Origin: Vandiemenella viatica
Taxonomy: Eukaryota > Arthropoda > Insecta > Orthoptera > Morabidae
Reading direction: 5' to 3'
DNA length: 64,000 bases
NCBI GenBank assembly: GCA_031002005.1
Contig: JARYHS010013630.1
Coordinates: 28,487,112-28,551,111, forward strand
Under the pieces are notes generated by a model. The model had not been told where the DNA came from. It made no database searches and saw only the letters and a list, made by a program, of their open reading frames with translations. A program made the translations under genes and the position numbers. Below, one piece after another: positions 12,891 through 24,895 of this stretch (position 1 is the first letter of the stretch; each line of letters opens with the position of its first letter).

Positions 12891-13925
12891 CCTGCGTCTG
12901 CACGGCCGCCTGTCAGTCTGCACTCTGCCTGCCGGTCGCCGCGCCTCTTATGGCCGCCGCTCGGACTACCGCCCCAGTGGCGACCTCTACGGCTTAACTG
13001 CATGTTTTGTGTTCTGCGGATATGGATCACAATAAACGCTAAACAGTATGCAACTTACTCAGTATTAACAGCGGAAAGATCTCAACAAATATACCCAATA
13101 CGAGACACGAAGGTATAGCGAAATTGTACAAGTATCTTACGAGGTGCTTTTTTGAAAAGTTTCCGGTCTGACAATCAAAGAACATATTTATAAGTTCAAA
13201 GTTATTTTTAATTTCGGTTATAATTTCTTTTAAGCTAAAATATTTTATTCTAATACTTTCCCTTTTTCTGTAAATTTGTTTTCTGCTAGGTCTGAAAAAT
13301 ACCTTTCTTCTGACACAGAAACGATATAGCTACATTGAGCAGCGACGAGTGATTTGAGTTCTGAGGACTAACAGAAGGAAGAGTTAGTACAATGCTTGTT
13401 GTAAACAATTAATAGTTCAGAACGATTAACTTTTTTTATTCCCCACAGCCGGTGATTGGGCTCCCCATCAGCTGTTGGGCTCGGGGTACGTTTGACCCGC
13501 TTAGGGGGCGTCCATTAATTACGTGAGGTGAAATAGGGGGAGGGGGGTCTCACGAAACCTAACCAAGGAGAAGGGAAGGATCCAACGGAAATCTCACGTG
13601 AGGTTTTGAAATTCTTGTAGAATGGTAGAGCTAAAAAAAAGTCGATACTTTAGGTGGGTAGTTGCGAGGTTCATTCTTAGGGGGAGCGAGGGAGGGGGTT
13701 CTCCGTCAAACTCTCTCGTCATTTTATAGAGGGGGTCCGAAATTCCGGAAAAACACCTCAACAGCGCATTTATTGCTAATTTTGCATCTAGCAGCATTAA
13801 CATAACTGTCTCGGATCAAAATAGTACGAACAATCTCTTTATCGTTGTAAAACAACCATGTCATCTTATAAATATATAATCTGATCATCTCATATAGAAA
13901 ATAAACTACGTGTTATATATATAAT
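12891..13925. other. 5' side of the P450 exon; MITE debris
   Basis: Probable upstream region or intron of the minus-strand P450. GC-rich to about 13000, then AT-rich. It carries a degraded relative of the MITE at 11997 (about 13440-13503) and a GGGGGCGTCCATTAATTACG end-like sequence near 13507. No core promoter can be assigned. Confidence 0.35.
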
Positions 13926-14821
13926 TAAATTGCAATGGAGCGTACGCTCCGGTGGCAATTTCCCTATACACCCATCTTCCCCCTTTCCTGCATCTACCTA
14001 CATTTCCCCTCTGCAAATTATAGCTTTAAACTATTTCAACGTTTCTGGTAAATTATTCATCATTTCTCTTGGTAACTAGGGCCAATCCCTGACACCCTTA
14101 CCCTAAAAAGAGAATCATCCTACAGTCTTGTGCCTGAAATTGAGTGCCAGCTTGTGTCATGGTCATCATTTCACTTACATGCACTACTTTTAATTCTTAC
14201 ACTAATATACTTCCAAGCGTCATCACCAATATATGACTTGTACACTCCCATGATCCTCTTCACCATCCTCCTGTCTTCCAATGAATCCCATTCCAGGTTT
14301 TTTTTTATCATATCTGTTACTGATTACAATCTGCGGTAATTTCCAGAAACAAATCTAGCAGCCCATCTTTGCACCCTCTCCAACTCCTGTATTTGATACG
14401 CAAAATGTGGGTCCCTTGCTACACTACCATATTCAAGGAATGGTCTGACCAAAGTTTTGTAACCCAATTCCTTCACTTCCCTCCTCCATACCCTCATCAC
14501 TCTCTCCAACAAGTGCAGAATTTTGAAACCTTTTCCTGCTACCTGACCAATGTGTCCTGCCCAGTTAAGCTTGTTATCAAATGCAATGTCAAGATATTTA
14601 CATTTCAAGTCTTCAACAAGCAATTCTTTCCCCACCTTATAATCATAATAAACCTTTAGTTTTTTATTTGTGTATCTAATAAGCTGACTTTTCTTTGCAT
14701 CTTCATCCCATGTTTACCAACCCAACTAGATATCCTGTCCAGATCACCCTGCAAATGTTTACAGTCCTCTACCGTATTGATCCTTTTATATAGCATAATC
14801 TCATCAGCAAACAATCTAATT
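13926..14821 (-). mobile_element. CR1/L2-like LINE, 3' half (split by I-like LINE)
   Basis: The 3' end, read on the minus strand as GCCACCGGAGC...GCTCCATTGCAA, is at about 13935-13957. Upstream are the ORF2 C-terminal segments GKELLVEDLKCKYLDIAFDN and ELGYKTLVRPFLEYGSVA. The copy stops at CAATCTAAT and resumes at 20083 after an inserted LINE. The interrupted site matches the continuous sequence seen in the copy at 59462-61392. Confidence 0.85.
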
Positions 14822-15233
14822 CCCCGCGGGGGCCTGGTACGCAAGTGCCAGGTACGTGTTTGGCGAACCCGCGGTGCCCGAGCTGGAAACTTGTGAGCGC
14901 CGCAAGTTTCTCATACCGTAAACTCCTACCATGCTTCAACGACCACCGTAGGGCGTGGCGGTGGAACGTTGTGTGCCTAGGAGTACGGGGATCTTGGTTT
15001 CATCGCCCGGATCGCGAGGACGGTACAAACCTCTATAAAAAAAAAAAAACCTCAACCTCAAGGTCAGCCACGTGCCGAGGAGGTGCATGGGTGAGAGGTA
15101 GATCACTCGTTAACGTGCAACCTCAGGGGCACCTGCGCACCCCTGTTGTATCAGCATTTCTTTATATCATGTTTTTGCTCGTGGGACCAAAATTCCTTCT
15201 CACAAACAAAAACAAAACACCTGCGGTCCGGGT

Positions 15234-15765
15234 GTGCCGCAGGTTAAAAAAAATACACCCATTTCCAACAAGCGGGCGAGGGTTGATAGCCCTCCGCCGG
15301 AACAAGAACACAGTAACGGGAAGGTTTGTCTAATAGACAACGCCTTTGTGTTCATGGCAAGAACGGAGGGATCCTTTGAGAAGGTCTCTCCGTTTTATAT
15401 AAATAGCGGGAGTAGCGGGAAGTTTGAAGAGTGTGAAAAAGCTGAGGAATGGGACCCTGCTTCTGGAAAGATCTAACCACAAGCAGGCTGTTTCACTCCT
15501 TAAGTGTGAGAAGCTCGGGGAGTTCACAGTGAAATGCGAACTCCATAAAACTCTAAACTCTAGCAAAGGAGTGATCACTTGCAGAGATTTAATAGATATA
15601 GAGTCCGAGGAACTCCTTAAGGAGTGGGGATCAGAAAATGTGGTCGAGGTTAGGCAGATCAAACGATGGGTTAGCGGCAGTCTTGAGAAAACTGCCACCT
15701 TCGTCCTGACGTTCGACACTCCAACGTTGCCAAAGTCCATAAAAAGCTGGTTACCTACATCTTAA
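15234..15765 (+). pseudogene. ORF1 (gag-like) of the I-like LINE, frameshifted
   Basis: Two overlapping frames (15234-15476 and 15424-15765) together cover the N-terminal and middle part of the ORF1 protein. It includes LLLERSNHKQAVSLLKCEKL and the typical CRDLIDIESEELLKEW region. The frame change lies around 15420-15470. The knuckle region continues near 15785 in another frame (CFKCQRFGHS, seen as frameshifted sequence) and then in the fused frame below. ORF1 proteins of this kind bind the element RNA. Confidence 0.7.
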
Positions 15766-15776
15766 CGTTCGCCCGT

Positions 15777-17111
15777 ATGTTCCGGACCCGATGCACTGCT
15801 TTAAGTGCCAGCGGTTCGGGCATTCGACGGCGAACTTGTGGAAAGTGTGGAAAATCGGCGCATGAACCGGGTGCAAGTTTCACCCTCCCACAGGTGTGCA
15901 TTAACTGCTCCGGGTCACATCCAGCATGGAGCAGGGAGTGTCGAGTGTACCTTGAAGAAAAGAATGTACATGAGTTGAAGGAAAGAATATCCTTTGGCGA
16001 GGCGAAGAAACGGTTTAAGGCGCTGGTGCCATCGGTCTTCGCCACTAGCTTCGCCAAAACGTTATCAACTCCCGTCAGGAAGGAGAGCGTTGCTACGCAG
16101 ACGTCCGTTGTAGACACGGGCACGAGCACGACATGCTCGTGCCAGTGCAAGTGTGACATCTATAGAAAGGACGATACCGAGCGTGATCGAGCGAAGGGGG
16201 GAGTGGCTGTGTTTGTCCGAAACACTGTCCACTCCGAACCTATTGCTCTCACCTCTGATCTAGAAGCAGTAGCGGTGAAAATACACGGTCCAATCCAACT
16301 GACCATATGCTCTGTCTATCTGCCACCCAGTGTGTCAGTCGGCTACGACGACCTGGTTGGCATTATACGACAACTCACTCGGCCCTTTCTCCTTTTGGGA
16401 GATTTCAACGCCCACAGTGCGTTGTGGAGTTCCACCACCGATTGCCCCAGGGACCGAGTGGTTGGTAGATTGATAGAGCAGGAGGAAATTTGTATCCTGA
16501 ATACAGGGCAAATGACTCATTTCACCACTGCTACCGGTACGTCTTCTGCCATTGACCTTTCCTTGTGTTCCCCCTCAATTGAGGACTCCGTGCAGTGGGA
16601 CGTGGATCGCGACCTACATGGTACCGACCACTTCCCTGTTTGGATGCACGTCGAGTGTGAACGTGGAAGAGGAAATAAACGACGCAAATGGAACGTCAGT
16701 TGTGCAGATTGGCAGCTCTACAGCCACTCTGTTCAACTGCAACCCTGTGGCAGTATACAGGAGAAGGTGAATCACTTGACAGAAGTGATTCACCGTGCAG
16801 CTGACGTTTCCATGCCGAAGAGCTCCGGAACTCTGCGAAGGACGCCCGTCCCCTGGTGGAACGATGAATGTCGTTCCCCCATCCAGTGTCGCCGACGGGC
16901 GTTGCGTAGTTTTAGGTTGTGCCCAACATCTGGCAAACTAGCAGCGTTCCGTATTGCCAGAGCTAAGGCGCGTCGAGTTATTAAGGAGAGCAAGAAGAGG
17001 TCATGGCAGAACTTTGTGAGCACTATAAATCGTTCCACACCTTCGTCGAAAGTATGGGAGTCCATTCGCCGTATATCTGGAAGGTACTCCCGCCCACCAG
17101 TATCTGGGTAA
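15777..17111 (+). pseudogene. Fused ORF1 knuckle / endonuclease frame of the I-like LINE
   Basis: One uninterrupted 444-codon frame starting at ATG. Residues 1-75 hold zinc-knuckle spacing (CGKCGKSAHE, then CINCSGSHPAWSRECRVYLE), the end of ORF1. From about residue 135 it becomes APE endonuclease lacking its N-terminal part: GGVAVFVRN, ICSVYLPPS, LLLGDFNAHSALWSS, IDLSLCSPS and GTDHFPVWM. In I-type elements ORF1 and ORF2 are normally separate, so an internal deletion has probably removed the ORF1 end and the first endonuclease motifs and joined the rest in frame. The frame stops at 17111, before the RT. Endonuclease activity is unlikely without the missing N-terminal catalytic residues. Confidence 0.75.
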
Positions 17112-17248
17112 CTGGATCACGGACGTATAGTTACTGACGAACGAAGCATAGCGCAGCTGATCGCGGAGAACTTCGCCGCCATCACTTCGTCCACTAACTT
17201 TGACCCTCGGTTTCAGCGACGAAGAGTCGCTGCCGAGAGGCGCCCACT

Positions 17249-19710
17249 GTGCTTCGATTCGTCGAATACAGAGGCCTACAAGAGGCCTACAACTGCCCAT
17301 TTACATTTTGGGAGCTGGAGTCGGCTTTGAATAGCGCTAACGACACTGCTCCAGGACCTGATTTGATCCAGTACCAGATGCTGAGGCATCTTACTAAAGA
17401 TGCTAAGGAGTACCTTCTGGATATTTTTAACGATATATGGACCGGAGGACACTTCCCCGACTCGTGGAAAGAAGCAACATTAATTCCCATTTTAAAACCT
17501 GGGAAAGACAAATTGTTGTCAGGTAGTTATCGTAGTATTGCCTTGACTAGCTGCGTGGGGAAGACACTGGAGAGGATGGTTAACCGCCGCCTCGTCTGGT
17601 GTCTTGAATCCCGTAATCTGCTGAGCCGCTTCCATTGTGGATTCAGGAAGTCACGTTCCACCTTGGACAACCTGATCCTCCTGGAGGCGGCAATACAGGA
17701 TGCGTTCATCCGCAGCCAACACCTTGTGGGTGTTTTTTTCGATCTTGAAAAGGCCTACGATACTACCTGGCGGCATGTTATTTTAAAACAGTTGCATGAA
17801 TGGGGGTTTAGGGGTAACCTGCCCCGTTTTTAAAATCATTTTTATCTGGTCGTTGCTTCCGGTACCGAGTCGGTATTGAAGTGTCTGATCTTTTTATTCA
17901 GGAAAACGGTGTTCCTCAGGGGTCAGTTTTAAGCGTGACGCTCTTCGCCATTGCTATAAATAGCATTGGAGCCATAATAAGGAGTCCCAAACGGTACTCC
18001 TTATATGTGGACGACTTTTTTAATTTTTATATCATCATCCAGCCTGAGAAGCGCCGAGCGGCAGTTGCAACTCACGCTGAACAGGCTGGATGAATGGTCA
18101 GTGCACACCGGTTTTCGTTTTTCTGCCCAGAAAACCCCGTGTGTACTTTTTACTCGTAGCAGAAGCCTTTTATCAGAGCCCCATCTTACCTTGAGGAATA
18201 CCGTTTTACGTTTTTCTGAAACAGTTCGGTTTCTGGGCCTCATTTTAGACAACAGATTAACCTGGCTACCACATCTCAAACATGTGAAAGCCAGAGCCTC
18301 AAAAGCTCTAAATGTTTTAAAATGTCTTTGTGGCAGGTCATGGGGCGCTGACCGCTCCTGCCTGTTACAATTTTACAGAACCTTTGTACGGTCGCGGCTG
18401 GAATACGGTTGTATCGTGTATGGTTCGGCACGGGACAGCTATCTCCGTATACTGGATAGTGCCCACCATGCTGGAATTCGGCTCGCCATTGGTGCATATC
18501 GCATCAGCCCTATTGTCAGTATTTGTACTGGCTCGGGCTAGCCGCCGCTTACCATCCGCCGGCGACTCCTCATGGTGCGACACTACCTGCACGTTGCCAT
18601 AATACCTGGCAGTCCCGTTTAAGACGTAGTTCTACACCCCAACTACGAGCGGCTCTATACCAACCGGCATAGAGCCACTAAACCGTTCAGCTACAGTACA
18701 AAGGCTATATTAGAACAATACGGATTCGAGCTTCCTGCTTTTATCACCAGGGTTGGAGTAAATCTCCTCCCTGGCTTTTAAAGAGGCCCAGAACGATTTT
18801 AGAACTATCGAGGCGTACCGCGGATAATGTTTTTATCAGAATTTTTAGAGATGTCTTAAACCAGCATCATAATTTTTCCCCGGTATTTACAGATGGGTCT
18901 ACGCAGGCTAACGGAGTTGGATGCTCCGTAGTGTTCCCTCGAGCGACTTACAGATTCAAACTGGACGGCAAGTGCAGCGTTTTTACTGCCGAGTGCTACG
19001 CCGTGCTAAAGTCGCTCCAGCATATGAAAGTAACTCGCGAAAAATGTTTCATCATATGCTGTGATTCCCTCAGCTCTCAGCTGTATTCAGGCCATAGGTA
19101 ATATGTACCCAGCAGACCGTCTGGTCCAGGACATCCAGGACGCCCTCCTTTGCCTCCAATCTCGTGGAAAGGAGGTATTATTCTGCTGGGTACCGGGCCA
19201 TGTGGGATTCAGGGGGAACGAGGCAGCTGATGTAGCTGCCAAGTTAGCCTGCGACAAGGTCAGAACCGACTTTGAACCGGTCCCAAAGTCAGACCTTGCC
19301 TCGGCGGCGAAGAGATTTGTTTTTTATGTTTGGCAGAGGCAGTGGCTGGAAGTTGAGCATAACAAGCTCCGGCTGGTCAAACAGACAGTTCAGCCGTGGA
19401 GCAGCTCCTTCTAGCGGGCGAAGAGGGATGAGGTTCTCCTCACTCGCCTCCGTATAGGGCACTGTACTCTGACTCACAGCTTTCTTTTCCGCCGGGAGGA
19501 CCCACCCGAATGTGATGCTTGTGGCGTACCTTTGACGGTGCGCCACATTTTAATAGATTGTGTATCTTTTATAGACGTTAGGGCAGACGTTGGCCTGGCC
19601 AATGATCTGGCCCTGATTTTAAATAATGAGACCAGCAATGTGGGTAAGGTTTTAAAGTTCTGTGTATCTGCCGGCCAGATATCTAAAATTTTAGGCAGGT
19701 CGGCCTAGTT
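17249..19710 (+). pseudogene. RT, RNase H and C-terminal part of I-like LINE ORF2
   Basis: Broken coding sequence. RT begins at 17249-17833 with APGPDLIQYQML, LIPILKPGKDK and FFDLEKAYDTTW. It continues at 17881-18093 with QENGVPQGSVLS and the catalytic YVDD at about 18005, then 18005-18541 with the thumb (FLGLILDNRLTW, LEYGCIVYGSA). RNase H follows at about 18890-19300 (FTDGSTQANGVGCSVVFP, TAECYAVLKSLQ, CWVPGHVGFRGNEAADVAAK). A final CDACGVPLTVRHILIDC motif lies near 19505-19565. At least four frame changes or stops separate these blocks. Confidence 0.8.
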
Positions 19711-20082
19711 TTAGAATGGATTGGAGGCCCCTTTACAGCCGACCATCCATGTGTTTAGTTCTAATTTTTATTTTGTTTTAATTCATTTCGCGCTGGCCTT
19801 TTTACAGCCAGCGAGATATACAGTTTTTTTTAAGTCTTCTGCGAACCTGTTTGGCTCCTCTACAGCCACCCAGGTGTACAACGGTCTTAATTCCAGGTGG
19901 CCCCTTTAGGGCTACATCTTATTTTTGTTATTTATTTTATGTGCTGTCTGTATGGTCGACCCCTTTACAGTCGACTATGCTGACAGTACTTTTATTATGA
20001 ATTTTAACCACAGTCTTTGCTGGTCATTGTTAGGGCGCTAATGACCTCGTTGTCGACGCGCCCTAAAGCCACAACAACAACA

Positions 20083-22230
20083 ACAATCTAATTTCTGGTA
20101 GTAAACAATCAACACAATTATTCATTAGAATAATGAATAGCAATGGTCCCAATAAGCAACCTTGTGGAACTCCTATTTTTACTTCAACTTCTATTGATAC
20201 TGAATTTCATAACCTAACTTACTGTTTTCTACCTTTTAAAAATTCTTCTACCCAGTAAATCACTTTCTCATCCACTCCAATAGTTTTTACCTTATTTACT
20301 ACCATTTCATGGCTCACTCTGTCAAAAGCCTTTGAAAGATATAGTGCTGCACTATCAATTTGGCCTCCCTTGTCCATTTCATCTGAAATATCTTGCATAT
20401 ATCCCACCTACTGAGATTCGCCTGAATAACCTTGCCTAAAGCCAGGCTGCATACTTAAAAACCACTTACGCTCCTCAAATATATTTCTGATGTGGTTGTA
20501 TATCAATCTTTCCATTAATTTACCTACCGCTGATGTCAAACTGATTGGCCTGTAATTTTCGACTCTATTTCTCACCCCTCTTTTCTGTACCGGCACTACT
20601 ATCGCACTTTTCCAGTCCTGTGGTAAGCAGCATGTATACAGACTTAATTTAAATAATATTTCAAGGTAAGGTACAATGTCACATCCGGCTAGCTTTAACA
20701 TTTCTGTAATAATATTATCTACACCAGCCCCTTTAGGTTTTTTTTCATCTTTCTAATTTCCTTCATGATATCCTCAACATGAATTTCAAATTTTTTGGTC
20801 AGTTCATTTCTAATTGTGTTGTTAAGCTCGTTCTTGGAGTTAGAACCTTCTTTTTTTTTTTTTTGATTCATTGTCCCTAATGCTCTCACTATACCAGTTA
20901 CTTAAAATCTCTGCCTTTTTCAAATCCTCAGTAACTTATTCTCCATCTTTGTATATAGGTGTCTCAACATCCCCCTTCCCCTTAGTTTTCTAACATAGCC
21001 ATATATTTTCTAGATGCATCTGTCAGTGGTCCACCTGCACTGACAATACTCTTCATAAATCCATCTTTAGCCACCTTCTTAGCTAATATTAAGTCATTGT
21101 TTCGTTGTTTTAAATACTCCCTACTACCTTGCTGTCTCTTAACACTGTTATGTTCTATTCTTACCAACCTCTTTAACCTTCTCACGTCCCTATTATAGTA
21201 CACAGGTTCTCTAAATCTCTTTACTTTCTGTTTTGGAATAAATTTTTATTTCCCCTTTCTTATTATATCCTTGAACTCTTTCCACTTTTACTCCATTGCA
21301 TTTGTGCCTTCCTTCCATTTGCTGAAACGTTCTCTGAAATATCTCTTCAAATTCTAAATTTTTGCCTTTTTATAATTTTACCTATTTCCCCCTTCAGTTT
21401 TAGCTGCTCGTTTACTGATTCCTCTAATATCAATCTTAACTGCTTCATGATCACTTATTCCTTCGCTTACTGGACAGCCCAAAGGGTATCATTGGACTTG
21501 TTAGGAATATATCCAAAATATTTCTGTTGTGTTCTGCTTTACCACTTGTGCAAATCCTCCTTCCCTTTTTAGAGTATTTGCAAATTTTTGTTCCCTTGTG
21601 CTATTAATCTTATTTCCTAACCAGTTTACACATGGTAATTTTAAATCCCCATCAATAATGACCATTCTATTCTCACCTCTGAAATCTGAGTATGAATTTA
21701 ATTTCTCCCCAAGAGCCCCATGTTCATCTGTCATTCTTCCACTGCGGTAAGCAGACAACAACCTGATTGTTTCTTTTTTATTACCCCAGAAATCTAATTC
21801 CAAGTAACTCATGGTCATGAACTAAGAACACCAGTGAACTTTGGTAATTTTTGTTAACTAGTATGAAAACTCCTCCACCAATTGCTCCTCTATCTCTGCG
21901 GTACACTCTGCAACCATCTGCAAAAACCTCACTGTCTAGTACTTTTTCTTTTAACCAACTCTCTACCCCAATTATTACTTCTGGTTCGTGTATCTCTATT
22001 AAGTTTGCAAATTTGATTATTTTGTTCATTATACTACTACAGTTTACCAATAACAACCTTATTACTGGCTTTATGTTTTCAGCACTAACCTCCTTCTTCC
22101 CAGTTTTGCCACAGTCAGTTATTGTTTCAGCAACTTCATCTATGTTTTTCACATTTGTGATTTTTTCCCATCATGGATCTACAATCAGTATCATTCGATT
22201 ATGGTGTGTACAGCTAATACAGGTCCTATT
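20083..22230 (-). mobile_element. CR1/L2-like LINE, 5' half of the split copy
   Basis: Continuation of 13926-14821. Minus-strand segments are RT (LYLSKAFDRVSHEMVVNKVK, LTSAVGKLMERLIYNHIR), a linker, and endonuclease at about 21500-22150 (LLVNCSSIMNKIIKFANLIE, VIIGVESWLKEKVLDSEVF, GGVFILVNK, DGDLKLPCVNWLGNKIN). Frames are broken at several places. With the inserted I-like LINE removed, this is one of the longest copies of the family in the window. Confidence 0.83.
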
Positions 22231-22239
22231 TATTTAGAT

Positions 22240-22450
22240 TTTATTTAGAGTTTATTTAGATTGATGTAATACATTTTAACAAGTGAGTATGCACAAACTT
22301 TCATGTATATAACTCAAAGCTTAACATCAGATGCACTAATATATGTACAATATCCACAGGTTTGAAGAAGACTCCCTTAAGGCGGGTCGAAACCGGTAAA
22401 CAATAAATTCAATGAATATTGCAACAGGTTGGCTGTGATTCATTTTACAA
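22240..22450 (+). mobile_element. Possible Penelope-like remnant with hammerhead-like motif
   Basis: A short AT-rich segment lying against the 5' end of the CR1-like LINE. Its only notable part is the TTGAAGA-A-GACTC...GGGTC-GAAACC motif at 22362-22390, shared in architecture with the PLE insertions at 25946, 29908, 35479, 39277 and 46973. No target duplication found, so the boundaries are guesses. Confidence 0.35.
22362..22394 (+). ncRNA. Hammerhead-like motif (degenerate)
   Basis: Core TTGAAGA, one extra A, stem GACTC pairing with GGGTC (one G-U pair), then GAAA. Structure is inferred by eye. Confidence 0.3.
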
Positions 22451-22611
22451 TATATTTATTAGGTGATTCCTACTGTTATTTCACTTTCTGAGCTTTCTCT
22501 GAGAGCAAAAGACGAGTGGTCGCGTTTAAATATAACAGGCCGTATTTGGATGCTGAAGACCAAGGGGACGGATTTTCAGGTAACGGTAAAGGAATCCATT
22601 ATTATTATTAT

Positions 22612-22895
22612 TAATAATTTAATTTCGATGGAACACACACTCCGGTGGCCATTCCCTGTCAACTAATTACCCATTTTTATTTTATTTTTTATTATCTTAT
22701 ATAATTTGAATGTAAAATTTCTCTCCCATCTACTTTTGCGATTTACAAATTTTAATTTTAAATTCCTTCATCATTTTAGGTAAATTATTCATCCATCATT
22801 TGGTAATTCGTTCCTGTCCCTAACACCCTTTACCCACAAAAGAAAATTTTCCCACTCCCTTATGCATGATATCGAGCGCCAGCATTGTGGTCATC
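22612..22895 (-). mobile_element. CR1/L2-like LINE, 3'-terminal fragment
   Basis: The signature 3' end (minus strand GCCACCGGAGTGTGTGTTCC) is followed inward by the degraded ORF2 C-terminus (GATATCGAGCGCCAGCATTG, equivalent to the LALDF segment). Only about 280 bp remains. Confidence 0.7.
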
Positions 22896-23491
22896 TCAAC
22901 GCCGCCTGCTCAGGCAACCGCTAAATTCCAAAGAAAATTATTGCTACTTCTCGTATGCAGTGCGCTATGAATTCAAAGATCTTTCAATAAAGTAGTATTA
23001 ATGTGTGGCAAAGGAAACCCATAATAAAAACTTTTGCTTGTTTTGTTCACAATTTACAAACAATGTTAGGCGTAATTGTTTTTAGCACTTCTTGTTGTTG
23101 TTTACATAGAGGATATGATCGATATTGCGAACAAATTACGTTGGTACTACCTTTTATTTATTTTTATTTTTTTAAAAATGCTCTAGAACTGGCAAGCCTA
23201 ACTGCCAATAACGAATTTATGACCCAACGAGAAAAATTTAAAACAGTACCTTTCTCTTCTAATTGGGCGTTCTAAACAGTCTTACTCAATATGCTCGAGT
23301 AGAAAAAAAAAAAAAAAAATTCTGGCTCCGTTAATATTACCTAATAAACAAACTTTTAAATACGGTATTCAATTTTTAGTCGACGAAACATATAACGTGC
23401 AAATTTAAACTTTTTCCACTTTAGGGTGCGTTTATGTTGGAGTTGCGATAAACGATGAGAGCGACGGTACTAGTAAAGCGAAGAAAAGTGA
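22896..23491. other. Unassigned AT-rich stretch
   Basis: No recognised gene or repeat. A 17-A run lies near 23300. Confidence 0.35.
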
Positions 23492-23805
23492 ATCCTACAA
23501 AAACATTTCTTGTAAAAGTATGCCAAGTCTCGTGTTAATGTAGTGACAAAAAGTTATGAGATCTTCTTCTGAGCCAAGTCTACACATTACAGTGCGTATT
23601 CACTTCACTTTGTGAAACAGAATGGTTTCTCTCGGTGTAATAGATCGTTTATTTACGATAAAAAATCTGATGACTTGGCCATGTTTTAGTTAACCTATAT
23701 AAATACCTTAAAGGTGTTGCTTTATCAAACTTATAAATACTTAACTCTTTTTCGAATCTGACAAGTAGCTATATATTATGCCCTCAATTTCAGTAAAAAT
23801 TATGA
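23492..23805 (+). mobile_element. Half of a fold-back MITE
   Basis: Aligns by eye with 51801-52137: ATCCTACAAAAACATTTCTT at the tip, then AAAAGTTATGAGATCTTCTT, AACAGAATGGTTTCTCTCGG and TGCCCTCAATTTCAGTAAAA at the inner end. The right arm present in the other copy is missing. RTE copy 2 begins immediately after the shared sequence, so the LINE either inserted here or the junction is a recombination point. Confidence 0.7.
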
Positions 23806-24895
23806 TGTTTGTTGATTTAGAAAATGCTTTTGATATTGTTAGTTGGGACAAGATGTTCAAAATTTTAAAGAAGTCAGGTCTAAAGCATCAAGATAGAAGA
23901 ATACTCTGTAAACTATATAAGAATCAAGGCTATAATAAAAGTAGAGAATCACGAGAGACATGCAGCAGTTAAAAGGGTGTGAGACAAGGTTGTAGTCTAT
24001 CCCCATTAATATTCGACTTGTATGTAGAAGAAGCAATAAAGAAAGTCACAGAAAAATTTCCATGTGGCATAAGTGTTCAGGGAGAAAAAAATTAGTATGC
24101 TACGATTTGCTTATGACATTGTCTTGTTAGCAGAGAGGGCTGTGGATATTGAGAAGTTACTGAATAGCACGAACAAAACACTGAAGGAAGATTTTGGACT
24201 AAATACAAATCAAAGCAAGACAAAAGTGATGAAATGTAGCAGAAATGATACCAATACTAGTAGATTAAATATAAAAATAAGATCGGATGCAATAGGAGAA
24301 GTAAGTAAATTCTATTACTTGGGAAGCAAAATTACAGCCGATGGCCGAAGCAGGAATGATTTTAAAAGTAGAATAGCACTAGCAAAAAGTGCCTTCATGA
24401 AAAAGAGAAACCTATTAGTTTCAAATATTGATCTAGGAATTAGAAAAACATTTTAAAACTCTATGTGTGGAGCACAGCACTTTATGGTAGTGAAACATGG
24501 ACTTTAGGAATACCGGAAAGAAAGAAAATTGAAGCTTTTGAAATGTGGTGCTACAGAAGAAGGCTGAAAATTAAGTGGACAGACAAAGTAAGAAACGAAC
24601 GAATTTTGGAAATGATGGGTGAGGAAAGAAGTTTGTGGAAGGATCTTACAGAAAGAAGAGACAGGCTGGTAGGTCATATTTTGAGACATGCTGGATTGGT
24701 TAATTTGCTGGTGGAGGGAACAGTCGAAGGTAAGAACTGTAGAGGAAGACAGAGATTAGAATATATGAAGCAGATAATAGAGGACGTGTGTTGTAAGGGG
24801 TATGTAGAAATGAAGAGGTTAGCACAGGATGGAAAGGGATGGAGGATAGCATCTAACCAGTCGAAAGACTAACGACAGCAGGGGGGAAAAAAAAA
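23806..24895 (+). mobile_element. RTE-clade LINE, 5'-truncated copy 2
   Basis: Contains only the RT and C-terminal part of the RTE ORF. Blocks in order: VDLENAFDIVSWDKMFKIL (motif A region), the equivalent of GCSLSPLIFDLYVEEAI in a broken frame, MLRFAYDIVLLAERAVDIEK (the catalytic ADD has become AYD), KFYYLGSKITADGRSRNDF, ALYGSETWTLGIPERKK and the complete tail EEERSLWKDLTERRDRLVGH to SNQSKD. It ends in a short A-rich tail at about 24885. The two largest open parts are 24073-24456 and 24465-24872. It is better preserved than copies 1 and 3 but dead. Confidence 0.85.

Larger units (their letters stand above)
14822..20082 (+). mobile_element. I-like LINE with RNase H, inserted in CR1-like LINE
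   Basis: A 5.26-kb non-LTR element. In order it encodes an ORF1 with cysteine knuckles, an endonuclease, an RT, an RNase H and a C-terminal cysteine/histidine motif, and it ends in (CAA)n at about 20070-20083. An 11-bp target duplication, ACAATCTAATT, flanks it at 14811-14821 and 20083-20093, the last bases overlapping the CAA tail. RNase H plus a CAA-type tail and a GACCTCGTTGTCGACGCGCC 3' block fit the I superfamily. Several frames are broken, so this copy is not autonomous. It is younger than its host LINE. Confidence 0.85.

Noticed and set aside
12532..12903. A second minus-strand frame overlapping the P450 exon
   Set aside because: It starts at GTG, has biased Arg/Ala/Gln composition and runs through the donor site; it is an out-of-frame reading.
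12606..13118. Long plus-strand frames over the GC-rich P450 exon
   Set aside because: Antisense shadows of a GC-rich exon; the minus frame has clear P450 motifs and a splice donor.
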